Source: an uncultured Prevotella sp.
GTDB lineage: Bacteria; Bacteroidota; Bacteroidia; Bacteroidales; Bacteroidaceae
Reading direction: 5' to 3'
Length of the DNA stretch: 34,449 nucleotides
Assembly (NCBI GenBank): GCA_905234145.1
Contig: CAJOGK010000014.1
Location: 1-34,449 of the forward strand
The translations under genes were made by a program, and so were the position numbers. The notes beneath the pieces are model-generated. The model saw only the letters and a list, made by a program, of their open reading frames with translations. It was not told where the DNA came from and searched no databases. Below, in pieces: positions 1 to 7,954 of the stretch (the first letter of the stretch is position 1; each line of letters opens with the position of its first letter).

Positions 1-1409
1 TAGTCGTTGTAGTCGTCATAACCGAACTCAGTGCGAAGCTTTAAGTCTGTGTAAACTTCCCAACCGAAGGCACCAGCCATGTTCAGGTTCTTGCGCTCCT
101 TCTTCTGGTCGTTGTCATACTGCGACTGAATAGGGTTGTAGAGGTTACCGATGTCGTCATCATCGGCACCAGCTGTAGGATCGAGGTTCTTCAGGGGGAA
201 CGGTGTGTAGATCACTGCATAGCGCAGACGACGGTCAGAGTCGTAAGAACCAGTTGCATCCTGAGCACCACCACCAAAAATATCAGTATCCGAGTAACGA
301 GCCTGGAAGTCAAGCGTTGTGCTCTTGGTAGGCTTCGTGTTCAGTTTCAGGCTGAAGTTGTCGCGCTTGTAGCGAGAACCTATCTGGATGGCCTTATCGT
401 TCATGTGTGCATAGCTGAATGCATACTTGATGTTCTCAGTACCACCATTGATGTTGATGTTGTGGTTGAAGGTATGACCCGTACGTCCGTAAACCAGATC
501 CTGCCAGTCGTTGGTAGGAATGTTGTCGTACATGTCGATATCCTGATAGTTTCCGAAGTAGTCTGTATAAGAAGAGATTTTCTCTGGGTCATTGTTGTTC
601 TTCAGCAGAGCTAGCTCGTACTGCCATGTGGCATAGTCCTTGGCTGTGAGCACATCCTGCTTCTTGGCAATCTTCTTCCAGCTGTAGTAAACGTTGTAGC
701 TTACCTTTGTCTTACCCTCCTTACCGCTCTTGGTTGTAACAAGGATTACACCGTTAGCACCACGGCTACCATAGATCGCGGTTGAAGAAGCATCCTTCAA
801 TACAGTGATATCTTCGATATCATTGGCAGGGATGTCGCTGATACTCTCAACAGGGAATCCGTCAACGATGTAAAGAGGATCGTTGCTCTGGGTAATAGAA
901 CCACCACCACGTACACGGATCTTTACTTCGGCATCGGGCGAACCTTCAGTTGTTGTAATCTGCACACCAGGCATCTTACCAGTCAGTGCCTCAGAGGCAT
1001 TGGCTACAGGTACAGCCTGCAGGGTCTCACTATTGACAGTAGATACAGATCCCGTCAAATCTTTCTTTTTAACAGAACCATAACCGATAACTACAACGTC
1101 ATTCAGCGTTGTGGCATCGTCTTCAAGAGTTACACTGATTTCGCTCTTTCCGGTAGCAGGAACCTCCTTTGTCTTCATACCGATGTATGAAACTACAATG
1201 ATTGGATTGCTGCCCTTAGGCGTAATCACGAAAATACCGTCGAAATCGGTCACACCACCATTCTGGGTGCCTTTCTCGATGACACTGGCTCCGATCAATG
1301 GCTCGCCTGTGGCGTCCAAAACTGTAACCTTAGTCTGCGCTGATAAGCCCATTGCGATGAATACAAAGGCTACGGTGAGCGCAATTCGAATACTTTTTAA
1401 ATTAGACAT
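1..1409 (-). CDS. SusC/RagA family TonB-linked outer-membrane protein (N-terminal part, runs off the window)
   Basis: The reading frame is open from the ATG at 1407-1409 to the window edge, about 469 codons, so only the N-terminal half is present. It begins with a signal peptide (MSNLKSIRIALTVAF... ending GLSAQ). A carboxypeptidase-regulatory-like domain follows at about residues 26-100 (GEPLIGASVIEKGT, VSYIGM), then a TonB-box-like VVVIGYG and the plug domain with RVRGGGS, PLYIVDGFPV and STAIYGSRGANGV, all hallmarks of SusC proteins. SusC proteins form the outer-membrane channel that imports glycans or peptides together with a SusD lipoprotein. SusD would be expected further left, outside the window. 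Divergence from a pectate lyase suggests a pectin-related substrate, but that is inference. A promoter with a clear -7 box lies about 40 bp upstream of the ATG. Confidence 0.95.
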   Translation of the reverse strand, partial: MSNLKSIRIALTVAFVFIAMGLSAQTKVTVLDATGEPLIGASVIEKGTQNGGVTDFDGIFVITPKGSNPIIVVSYIGMKTKEVPATGKSEISVTLEDDATTLNDVVVIGYGSVKKKDLTGSVSTVNSETLQAVPVANASEALTGKMPGVQITTTEGSPDAEVKIRVRGGGSITQSNDPLYIVDGFPVESISDIPANDIEDITVLKDASSTAIYGSRGANGVILVTTKSGKEGKTKVSYNVYYSWKKIAKKQDVLTAKDYATWQYELALLKNNNDPEKISSYTDYFGNYQDIDMYDNIPTNDWQDLVYGRTGHTFNHNININGGTENIKYAFSYAHMNDKAIQIGSRYKRDNFSLKLNTKPTKSTTLDFQARYSDTDIFGGGAQDATGSYDSDRRLRYAVIYTPFPLKNLDPTAGADDDDIGNLYNPIQSQYDNDQKKERKNLNMAGAFGWEVYTDLKLRTEFGYDDYND

Positions 1410-1450
1410 ACAATTTTAGTTATTATTAATAAAAAGTGCTAAATCTGCGA

Positions 1451-1482
1451 CAAAGTTACGAAGATTTTTTTAATTATCCTAA
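1451..1482 (-). promoter_or_regulatory. Bacteroidota-type promoter of susC
   Basis: On the minus strand a TAACTTTG -7 box (1451-1458) has a TTAG -33-like element (1479-1482) exactly 20 bp upstream. This matches the TTTG-N20-TAnnTTTG layout of the best promoters in this window, with one mismatch at -33. The implied 5' leader is about 35-40 nt and AT-rich. Confidence 0.65.
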
Positions 1483-1561
1483 AAAAAATGCAAGAAAATC
1501 AAGTAAACGTTTTCGTGTGTTACATACAATTAAAGGTCTTTTTTGTTAAAAAGAAATAATA

Positions 1562-1594
1562 TGCGGGATTTCTCGCAAAATCTGATTACCTTTG
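1562..1594 (+). promoter_or_regulatory. Promoter of the pectate lyase gene with an overlapping imperfect palindrome
   Basis: A TACCTTTG -7 box at 1587-1594 lies 33 bp before the ATG at 1628. No TTTG occurs at the usual -33 position. Instead an imperfect inverted repeat, TGCGGG-ATTT-CTCGCA (1562-1577, five of six arm positions pairing), covers that region. The -7 box is well supported; the palindrome as a regulator site is inference. Confidence 0.55.
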
Positions 1595-1627
1595 CCAATC
1601 ATAATATATAATAAGGTGGAAACTCAT

Positions 1628-3103
1628 ATGAGACTAAAACGTATTTTATACAGTTTTATTTGGTTGATGGTTACACTGCCATCAAGCGCTACAGTTTATT
1701 ATGCCTCGCCTACAGGCACCGATGCTACAGGCACGTCGAAAGCCTCGCCTGGCAGTATCACGGCCATGATTGGCAAGTTGAAGGCTGGCGATCAGCTTAT
1801 CCTGCTCGATGGCCAGTATAATCTGAAAAGCCTGATTAAGATTACCCAAAGTGGTACAGTCGACCAGTATATATCTATTGCTGCTGACGATGGCGCCAAG
1901 CCGATACTCGATTTTCATGAAGCACCTAATAAGCAGAATGCTATCCAACTTACTGGTAATTACTTCCTTCTAAAAGGTTTCGTCGTTCGTTATTCTGGCT
2001 ATAAAGGTATCTGGGTAGAAAAGGGCAAGTATAACATTCTTGAGAATCTCGAGGTATATGGTTGCTGTAATTCAGGTATTCAGCTGCGTAGCGGAGGTCA
2101 TAATATGGTCATTAATTGCGATTCGCATGATAATTTCGATTATCAGGATAATGGTGGCAATGCTGACGGATTTGCCGATAAGCAGGGCGATGCTTGCGCG
2201 GGTAACGTCTATATCGGTTGTCGCTCGTGGAACAACTCCGATGATGGTTGGGATTCTTATGAGCGAGTAACCGATGGTACGCCTACCGTATATGTCAATT
2301 GTATTGCCTATAATAATGGGCCTGCAAGTTTTAATCTTACTAATCATCCTCGTGTAAAGGGTGTCGATGCTGGTTTGGACTGTTTCAATGGCAAGGATTT
2401 GACCAGTTTCGCCAATGGCGGCAATCCTAATGGGTTCAAGTTGGGTGGCAAGGGTACCGTTCACAATACGGAACTATATCGTTGTTTGGCTGTAGGTCAT
2501 CGCAGCAAGGGCTTCGACCAGAACAACAATGCGGGTAAGATGAAGCTCATTAACTGCACTGCTTACCGGAATAATCTAAATTACGGCTTTGGAAATGATT
2601 ATGCTTATACCCTCGATATTCATAATTGTATCAGCTTCGAACCTGGTGATGTCGCTAAGGGTCATTTGTCTACGGCTAAGAGTGCCACAGTTGCCCAGAG
2701 CCATAATACTTGGAATAATGGTTTCTCTGTATCCGATGCTGATTTCGAGAGCCTCGATGTCAAAAATCTGATTCTCTCGTCTCGTAATGCCGATGGTTCG
2801 TTGCCTGAAACTCTATTGTTCCACTTGAAGTCTACTTCTACTTTAATCGATAAGGGTATGATTTACGATGCCTCCCGTTTCGAGGGCGATCAGATAGGCC
2901 ATTATGTTTATTATCAGGGTTCGGCTCCCGATTTGGGTTGTTACGAATTTGGCGCTACACCCTCAGCCATAGAAGCGATGACATTCGATGATATCAAGCT
3001 TCTTAATCCCGATGCCCCTTGCTACAACTTGCAGGGCCGTCGGGTCGATGCTTCTTTTAAGGGTATCATTATCCAATCGGGTCGCAAATTTCTTTCGAAA
3101 TAA
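1628..3103 (+). CDS. Secreted PL9-type pectate lyase (right-handed beta-helix)
   Basis: This 491-residue protein starts at the ATG at 1628, which has an AAGGTGGA ribosome-binding-like stretch 7 nt upstream; extending to TTG at 1592 would put the start inside the -7 box. A signal peptide covers about residues 1-22. The rest is rich in the short N/D/G-containing coils of a parallel beta-helix. Key residues of family PL9 are visible: Asp180 in GGNADGF, the SDDGWD cluster (Asp205, Asp206, Asp209) and Lys271 in NGFKLGG. By analogy with the structurally known Pel9A these would be the calcium ligands and catalytic base, so the enzyme would cleave polygalacturonate by beta-elimination. The C-terminus (CYNLQGRRV...GIIIQSGRKFL) is a tail seen on many Prevotella exported proteins. 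It leads a plus-strand run of exported enzymes. Confidence 0.88.
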   Translation: MRLKRILYSFIWLMVTLPSSATVYYASPTGTDATGTSKASPGSITAMIGKLKAGDQLILLDGQYNLKSLIKITQSGTVDQYISIAADDGAKPILDFHEAPNKQNAIQLTGNYFLLKGFVVRYSGYKGIWVEKGKYNILENLEVYGCCNSGIQLRSGGHNMVINCDSHDNFDYQDNGGNADGFADKQGDACAGNVYIGCRSWNNSDDGWDSYERVTDGTPTVYVNCIAYNNGPASFNLTNHPRVKGVDAGLDCFNGKDLTSFANGGNPNGFKLGGKGTVHNTELYRCLAVGHRSKGFDQNNNAGKMKLINCTAYRNNLNYGFGNDYAYTLDIHNCISFEPGDVAKGHLSTAKSATVAQSHNTWNNGFSVSDADFESLDVKNLILSSRNADGSLPETLLFHLKSTSTLIDKGMIYDASRFEGDQIGHYVYYQGSAPDLGCYEFGATPSAIEAMTFDDIKLLNPDAPCYNLQGRRVDASFKGIIIQSGRKFLSK

Positions 3104-3121
3104 TATTAAAAAATCACAGAT

Positions 3122-4450
3122 ATGAAGATTGTAAGATTATTAACCATTTGTTTGCTCATGGCGGCAACGGTAGAAGTGAAAGCACAGTTCGGTCCTCAGA
3201 AGGACATGGACAGTAAGTATGCAACCGAGTTGATTAAGCCAGGTAAGTCTGCACCTGATTTTAAGATGCAAACGCCCGATGGCAAGAAGTTCCAGTTTGC
3301 CAAGTGGGCCAAAGGTAAGACAGTGGTACTCGATTTCTGGGCTTCTTGGTGCCCCGATTGTCGTAAAGATGCTCCCGAGGTGGTTCGTATGTACGAGACC
3401 TATAAGCAGCATGGAGTTGAGTTCCTGGGTATCTCGATGGATACCGATGTCGAGGCATGGAAGCAAGCCATTGAGAAGTTTGGCATTCAGTATCCTCAGG
3501 TCAGCGAGCTGAAGAAGTTTAGGGAAACGGATATTGCCAAGGCTTACGGTGTAAAGTGGATTCCCTCAATGGTAGTTGTAGGCCCTGATGGTCAGGTTAA
3601 GCTCTCTACTGTGCTTCCCTATAAAGTCGATCAGTATCTCAAGGAGCTTACCACAGGTGCTTATGTACCAGCCCAGAAAGGCGAGCGCGTCAGCATTGAT
3701 GGCGACCATGGTAAGTTGTCTGCCCTTATTCAGAAGCCCGAGTTGAAGCCAGGCGAGAAATGCCCGATGGTTATTTTCTGTCATGGCTTCAGTGGCAATA
3801 AGAACGGCCCTCTCTTCGAACTTATTTGCGATACCCTCCAGCAGCATGGCATCGCCAGCATCCGTTTCGATTTCAATGGTCATGGCGAGAGCGAGGGCGA
3901 ATTTAAGGATATGACCGTACCCAACGAGATTGAAGATGCCAAGAAGGTGGTAGCCTATGTGCGCGATTTGCGTTATGTAAGCGATCTGGCCATCGTGGGT
4001 CATTCTCAGGGTGGTGTCGTTTCTGCCATGACAGCAGGCCAGCTCAGTGAAGAGCTTGGCGAGCCAGCTTTCAAGGCCGTTGGTTTGATGGCTCCCGCAG
4101 CTGTGCTTCGTGATGATGCCATCAAGGGTAACACCATGGGAAAGATGTACGACCCCTTCGATCCAGGCGAGTATATCGAGTTGTTTGGCGGACTGAAGCT
4201 GGGTGGCAACTATATCAAGACTGCCTTTACCCTGCCTATCTATGAAACTGCAGCCAAGTATCAGGGCCCTGCCATTATCGTCCATGGCAATGGCGACCGC
4301 GTGGTGCCTTACACCTATGGTGAGCGTTTTCACCATATATGGCCCAAGAGCGAGTATTATATGATGGAATACTACGATCACGGCTTCTCGCAGAACGTGT
4401 ATCGCGCCACCGATCTCGTTGCCCAGTTCCTCCTCCAAACCCTGAAGTAA
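3122..4450 (+). CDS. Exported TlpA-like thioredoxin fused to an alpha/beta hydrolase (feruloyl-esterase-like)
   Basis: This 442-residue protein has a signal peptide (about residues 1-21, ending VKAQF) and two domains. Residues 38-175 are a TlpA/AhpC-type thioredoxin fold with the redox motif WCPDC (Cys77, Cys80) and a cis-Pro in WIPSM (Pro148). Residues 185-442 are an alpha/beta hydrolase with oxyanion-region HGFSGNKNG, nucleophile elbow GHSQGG (Ser295), Asp392 in HGNGDRVVP and His420 in YYDHGFS, a complete catalytic triad. The hydrolase half resembles rumen and gut cinnamoyl/feruloyl esterases, so release of ester groups from plant cell wall is plausible; substrate is inference. The gene lies 18 bp after the pectate lyase and 7 bp before the next esterase, so it is probably cotranscribed. 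Redox plus esterase on one polypeptide is unusual; it is not a frame error, since both domains are in one uninterrupted frame. Confidence 0.85.
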   Translation: MKIVRLLTICLLMAATVEVKAQFGPQKDMDSKYATELIKPGKSAPDFKMQTPDGKKFQFAKWAKGKTVVLDFWASWCPDCRKDAPEVVRMYETYKQHGVEFLGISMDTDVEAWKQAIEKFGIQYPQVSELKKFRETDIAKAYGVKWIPSMVVVGPDGQVKLSTVLPYKVDQYLKELTTGAYVPAQKGERVSIDGDHGKLSALIQKPELKPGEKCPMVIFCHGFSGNKNGPLFELICDTLQQHGIASIRFDFNGHGESEGEFKDMTVPNEIEDAKKVVAYVRDLRYVSDLAIVGHSQGGVVSAMTAGQLSEELGEPAFKAVGLMAPAAVLRDDAIKGNTMGKMYDPFDPGEYIELFGGLKLGGNYIKTAFTLPIYETAAKYQGPAIIVHGNGDRVVPYTYGERFHHIWPKSEYYMMEYYDHGFSQNVYRATDLVAQFLLQTLK

Positions 4451-4457
4451 GCAACCA

Positions 4458-5585
4458 ATGAAACGATCCTTTTCTTTGTTCTTGCTCCTGGCGATGGTTA
4501 TGGGCGTGTATGCTTCCGATACCGCTCAGGAATCGGCCAAGTTCGAGAAACTGTTGCTGGCAGAGTGGAAAGATTCTGTGCGCCATGCCCTTGCCGATGC
4601 TTTTAATGCTAAGCAGATGTGCATCGGTAGAGATACTATGCCGCTCCATTGGAGCATTTACGGTGAGAAGCCCGCTGATGGATATGCCCTGTTTATCTCG
4701 CTTCATGGCGGTGGGGGAGCCCCTGCTGAATTAAACGATAGCCAGTGGGAGAACCAGAAGCGGCTCTATCACCCGCAGAATGCCGTTTACCTTTGCCCGC
4801 GTGCCATTACGAATACCTGGGATTTACATTTCGTGCCCCAGGCCGATGCTTTTTATCGAAACATCGTGATGATGGCCGAGGCGATGCTCGATGTCAACCC
4901 GAATAAGGTCTACGTGATGGGCTATTCCGCTGGCGGTGATGGCGTATGGCGCTTGGCGCCCCGTATGGCCGATTCTTGGGCAGCAGCATCGATGATGGCT
5001 GGTCATCCGGGCGATGTGTCGCTTGTCAATCTGCGTAATGTGCCTTTTATGATCTGGTGTGGTGAACTCGATTCTGCTTACGAGCGCAATCAGCGTTGCC
5101 AGGAACGTATCGACGAAATGGCTGCGCTCCACAACAACGATCCCGAGGGCTATATCAACGAGGGACATATTGTGAAGGGCAAAAGCCATTGGATGGAGCG
5201 CGAAGACAGCGTGGCGGTCGACTGGATGGCCCAGTATCAGCGTAATCCCTATCCCAATAAGATTGTGTGGAAGCAAGAAGAGGTGGTAAAGCCCCATTTC
5301 TACTGGCTCAGTGCCCCTGTCAGAGAACTGAAGCGAGGCATGGAGGTGATCGCATCCTTCGAGGGAAACACCATCACCATCGATAAGTGCGACTACTCAT
5401 CGCTTACCATATCGCTCTGCGATAAGATGATGGATCTCGATCGTCCCGTTAAGGTCATCTATAAGGGCAAGACCATCTTTAAGGACAAGGTGATGCGCCA
5501 AAAGATCACGATGCGCCGTACCCTCTATTCCCGCAATGATCCAGCCTTTGTCTTCCCAGCGCAGATCCGCGTAGAGATTAAGTAA
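4458..5585 (+). CDS. Exported esterase, PHB-depolymerase/CE1-like alpha/beta hydrolase
   Basis: This 375-residue protein has an N-terminal signal peptide (cleavage near GVYAS, about residue 20). An alpha/beta hydrolase domain spans roughly residues 60-265: an oxyanion loop HGGGG at 83-87, a nucleophile elbow GYSAGG with Ser157, a candidate acid Asp205 in CGELDSAY, and His244 in KSHWM. Residues 270-375 form a beta-rich C-terminal extension containing DRPVKVIYKGKTIFKDKV, an arrangement seen in putative carbohydrate esterases of gut Bacteroidota. It starts 7 bp after the thioredoxin-hydrolase gene, so translation is probably coupled. A role in deacylating plant polysaccharides fits the pectate lyase upstream, but the substrate cannot be read from the sequence. 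Confidence 0.82.
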   Translation: MKRSFSLFLLLAMVMGVYASDTAQESAKFEKLLLAEWKDSVRHALADAFNAKQMCIGRDTMPLHWSIYGEKPADGYALFISLHGGGGAPAELNDSQWENQKRLYHPQNAVYLCPRAITNTWDLHFVPQADAFYRNIVMMAEAMLDVNPNKVYVMGYSAGGDGVWRLAPRMADSWAAASMMAGHPGDVSLVNLRNVPFMIWCGELDSAYERNQRCQERIDEMAALHNNDPEGYINEGHIVKGKSHWMEREDSVAVDWMAQYQRNPYPNKIVWKQEEVVKPHFYWLSAPVRELKRGMEVIASFEGNTITIDKCDYSSLTISLCDKMMDLDRPVKVIYKGKTIFKDKVMRQKITMRRTLYSRNDPAFVFPAQIRVEIK

Positions 5586-5620
5586 TTGGAGAAAGACAAT
5601 TCTTTTGTTGTATAAGGTAG

Positions 5621-5860
5621 AATAAGAAGGTTGGGGGCGTAAGTATGAGCAATCACCTGACTGGTTGTGCTGTGGATATCCGCTGTTACGGCATCGAGCA
5701 GACGATATGCTATGCCATGATTCTTATGGATTATGCGGACGAATCGAAAGAAGAGTTTGACGAGCTCTTCATCGAAAAGAACAAGTATAATTGCTATTGG
5801 GTTCACCTTGCCGTGCGTCCGAGTGGTAATCGAAGAAAGGTTTCGTTCCTAAACGGATAG
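5621..5860 (+). pseudogene. C-terminal fragment of an M15-type (D-Ala-D-Ala carboxypeptidase-like) peptidase
   Basis: From 5621 the frame reads NKKVGGVSMSNHLTGCAVDI and ends with YWVHLAVRPSGNRRKVSFLNG. These match the zinc-site core of small M15 peptidases (a conserved VGG followed by S-x-H-x-x-G-x-A-x-D-I, and a later W-V/I-H-V motif), with the His and Asp ligands kept. The N-terminal half expected in the family is missing. An in-frame TAG lies at 5618-5620 just before the match, and only about 30 bp separate that stop from the preceding gene. An ATG at 5645 could start a 71-residue product, but it begins inside the active-site motif. No promoter or ribosome-binding site was seen, so this is called a remnant. 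Confidence 0.6.
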
Positions 5861-5866
5861 TAAATG

Positions 5867-5896
5867 AAAGAGGATGTGCTTGGCACACCCTCTTTA
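5867..5896. terminator. Bidirectional hairpin between convergent genes
   Basis: The arms AAAGAGGATGTGC (5867-5879) and GCACACCCTCTTT (5883-5895) pair over 13 positions with one A-C mismatch around a 3-nt loop. The hairpin lies between the M15 fragment (plus) and the dsbD stop codon (minus), which falls in its right arm. T-runs on either side are short, so efficiency is uncertain. Confidence 0.6.
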
Positions 5897-7954
5897 TTGA
5901 TGATAACGGTCGATTCCTTGTTTAAGGAAACTGATGTATCCGTTGATATCCTCGTCGTAGGCGCGACTGCCTGCCAGCGGTTTGCCTTCGTTGTCGAGCA
6001 TCACGTAGAATGGTTGGGCATTGGCACCGAATTTTTTGCTTTGCAGATAACTCCATTTTGCACCTACCGTGCGCAAGGTCTTGGTGTTACCCTCGCCGTC
6101 GGATACCTCGTAAGGCTCTTTCAGTGGTGTTTTATCGTCTACATAGAGCGAAATCAGTATAAAGTCGTTGGTCAGCATATCAGCCACCTTGGGGTCTGTC
6201 CATACAGCTGCTTCCATCTTTCTGCAATTTACGCAACCAAAGCCCGTAAAATCTATCAATACGGGTTTTCCTTGCGCTTTTGCTGCGGCCATGCCTTCCT
6301 CGTAGCTGGTATATTTGGCCTCTACAACCTTGTTGTTCAGGTTGAAGTCTTGCGTGTTCATTGGGGGTGCAAAAGCACTTACCGCCTTGCAGGGAGCGCC
6401 CCATAAGCCTGGTATCATATAAACGGCAAAGGCCAGCGATACCAATCCACCCATTATGCATATTACGGGCATGGGTTTGTTTAACTCACCACCAATCTCA
6501 TCGGTCTGGAACTTCAGCCATCCGCAGAGATAAGCTCCCAACAAACCGAAGATCACGATCCAGAGAGACAAGAATACCTCTCGATCGAGCAGATGCCATC
6601 CGTAAGCCAGATCGGCCACAGAGAAGAATTTCAGGGCGAAGGCCAGTTCGATGAATCCCAATACGATTTTCAGGGTGTTCATCCATGATCCCGATTTGGG
6701 AGCCTGCTTCAACCATGACGGGAAGAGGGCGAAGAGCGTAAATGGCAAGGCCAGTGCGAGTGCAAAGCCCAGCATACCCAGTGCAGGCGCCAACCAATTG
6801 CCGCTCGTGGTGGTTTCTACCAATAGCAGTCCGATAATAGGTGCCGTGCATGAGAATGATACCAATACGAGCGTAAAGGCCATGAGGAAGATAGACAACA
6901 ATCCACTGGTTTCAGAGGCTTTCGTGTCTACCTTATTGGCCCAGCCCTCGGGCAATTTGATTTCAAACCATCCGAAGAAGGAAAGGGCGAATATTACTAA
7001 TAAGAGGAACAGGAAGATGTTGAATACGGCATTTGTCGACATGGCGTTGAGCGTGTCGCTACCAAATACAGCCGTTACCAGCAATCCTAGTCCCAGATAA
7101 ATCACGATGATGGAAATACCGTAGGTGATGGCATCCTTGATACCCTTTGCCTTATCGCTCTTGGCGCGCTTCAGGAAGAAACTTACCGTCATGGGGATAA
7201 TGGGCCAGATACAAGGCATACATACGGCTAAAAGTCCGCCGATGAAGCCCATCAGCAGGATATAGAATAAGGAGTGGTCGGCGATACTGTCGCTGCCACC
7301 CATGGCCTTTAGGTCGTCGACTACCGGCGCCCAGAGGTCTAGGGAGTCTTTGTTTTCTAAGGAGACTACTTTTTTATTGTCTAAGGAATCTAGGAATTTA
7401 GGAATATTGCTTTCTGCGATATTCTCGTCAGGGTTAATTCCTATATTCCTATATTCCTTAGAATTATTATCCTCCTTAGAAACAGTTTCTTCCTTAGAAA
7501 CGGCGGGGCTTTGGCCCTTGGCTTTAAATTCTACCTCCGTAGGCGGCAAGCAGCTTTCGTCATTACAAGCCCCATACTCCAGATAGCAGTCGATATCGTA
7601 ATCGGGTTTTGTAAAGCGTATTTTCTGTACGAAGGTGGCTTCGTTCTCAAAGTACCTCAGCTCCATTTCAAACAGCTTGTCATACTGCTTGATTTCCTTG
7701 CCTCTGGCCTGAAGTTTGCCAACCTTCTCGGCACCCTCCATCTTTACCACGTTAAACGAGGCCTCAATAGGTCCGTCTTGTCCGAGGTTGGTGGAGTACA
7801 CGTGCCATCCCGCATCGATCTTGGCTTTGAAAATGATTTCAGCCTCTTGCCCTTTACCCGTTATCAGTTGGGAGGTGAAGTGCACAGGATCCACCATCTG
7901 TGCCTGAACACAAATGGGGATCCATAAAAGTATAAGATAAAGTAGTCTTAGCAT
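5894..7954 (-). CDS. dsbD: Thiol:disulfide interchange protein DsbD
   Basis: This 686-residue inner-membrane protein moves electrons from cytoplasmic thioredoxin to periplasmic thiol proteins. All three DsbD modules are present. After a signal peptide (1-18) comes an N-terminal immunoglobulin-like domain with a cysteine cluster (Cys123, Cys130, Cys135; GACNDESCLPP). A membrane domain from about residue 226 carries the conserved CMPCIWPIIPMTVSFF (Cys245, Cys248) and a second cysteine in VSFSCTAPIIG. A C-terminal thioredoxin domain has FGCVNC (Cys574, Cys577). A low-complexity linker (about 150-210) contains three six-residue repeats (VSKEET, VSKEDN, NSKEYR) encoded by an 18-bp DNA repeat. The start codon overlaps the stop of the upstream lipoprotein gene by one base (TAATG), indicating coupling. 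It could supply reductant to exported thioredoxin proteins such as the fusion at 3.1-4.4 kb. Confidence 0.95.
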   Translation of the reverse strand: MLRLLYLILLWIPICVQAQMVDPVHFTSQLITGKGQEAEIIFKAKIDAGWHVYSTNLGQDGPIEASFNVVKMEGAEKVGKLQARGKEIKQYDKLFEMELRYFENEATFVQKIRFTKPDYDIDCYLEYGACNDESCLPPTEVEFKAKGQSPAVSKEETVSKEDNNSKEYRNIGINPDENIAESNIPKFLDSLDNKKVVSLENKDSLDLWAPVVDDLKAMGGSDSIADHSLFYILLMGFIGGLLAVCMPCIWPIIPMTVSFFLKRAKSDKAKGIKDAITYGISIIVIYLGLGLLVTAVFGSDTLNAMSTNAVFNIFLFLLLVIFALSFFGWFEIKLPEGWANKVDTKASETSGLLSIFLMAFTLVLVSFSCTAPIIGLLLVETTTSGNWLAPALGMLGFALALALPFTLFALFPSWLKQAPKSGSWMNTLKIVLGFIELAFALKFFSVADLAYGWHLLDREVFLSLWIVIFGLLGAYLCGWLKFQTDEIGGELNKPMPVICIMGGLVSLAFAVYMIPGLWGAPCKAVSAFAPPMNTQDFNLNNKVVEAKYTSYEEGMAAAKAQGKPVLIDFTGFGCVNCRKMEAAVWTDPKVADMLTNDFILISLYVDDKTPLKEPYEVSDGEGNTKTLRTVGAKWSYLQSKKFGANAQPFYVMLDNEGKPLAGSRAYDEDINGYISFLKQGIDRYHQ
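7355..7499. repeat. 18-bp minisatellite plus inverted partner inside the dsbD linker
   Basis: The 9-mer TCCTTAGAA occurs at 7455, 7473 and 7491 with exact 18-bp spacing. Read on the minus strand it encodes Ser-Lys-Glu repeats. Opposite-orientation copies occur at 7355-7363 (TTCTAAGGA) and 7381-7387 (CTAAGGA). The 24-mer at 7381-7404 pairs with 7438-7461 at 22 of 24 positions around a 33-nt loop. The array falls entirely in the DsbD linker, so it is tolerated in the protein. Confidence 0.75.

Noticed and set aside
3566..4438. Minus-strand frame of 290 codons opposite the thioredoxin-hydrolase gene
   Set aside because: Both domains of the plus-strand protein are intact with catalytic residues; the antisense frame has no signal, motif or start context.
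5525..5806. Minus-strand open frame of 93 codons across the M15 fragment
   Set aside because: It has no family match and no promoter; the plus-strand frame carries recognisable M15 motifs, so this is a shadow.
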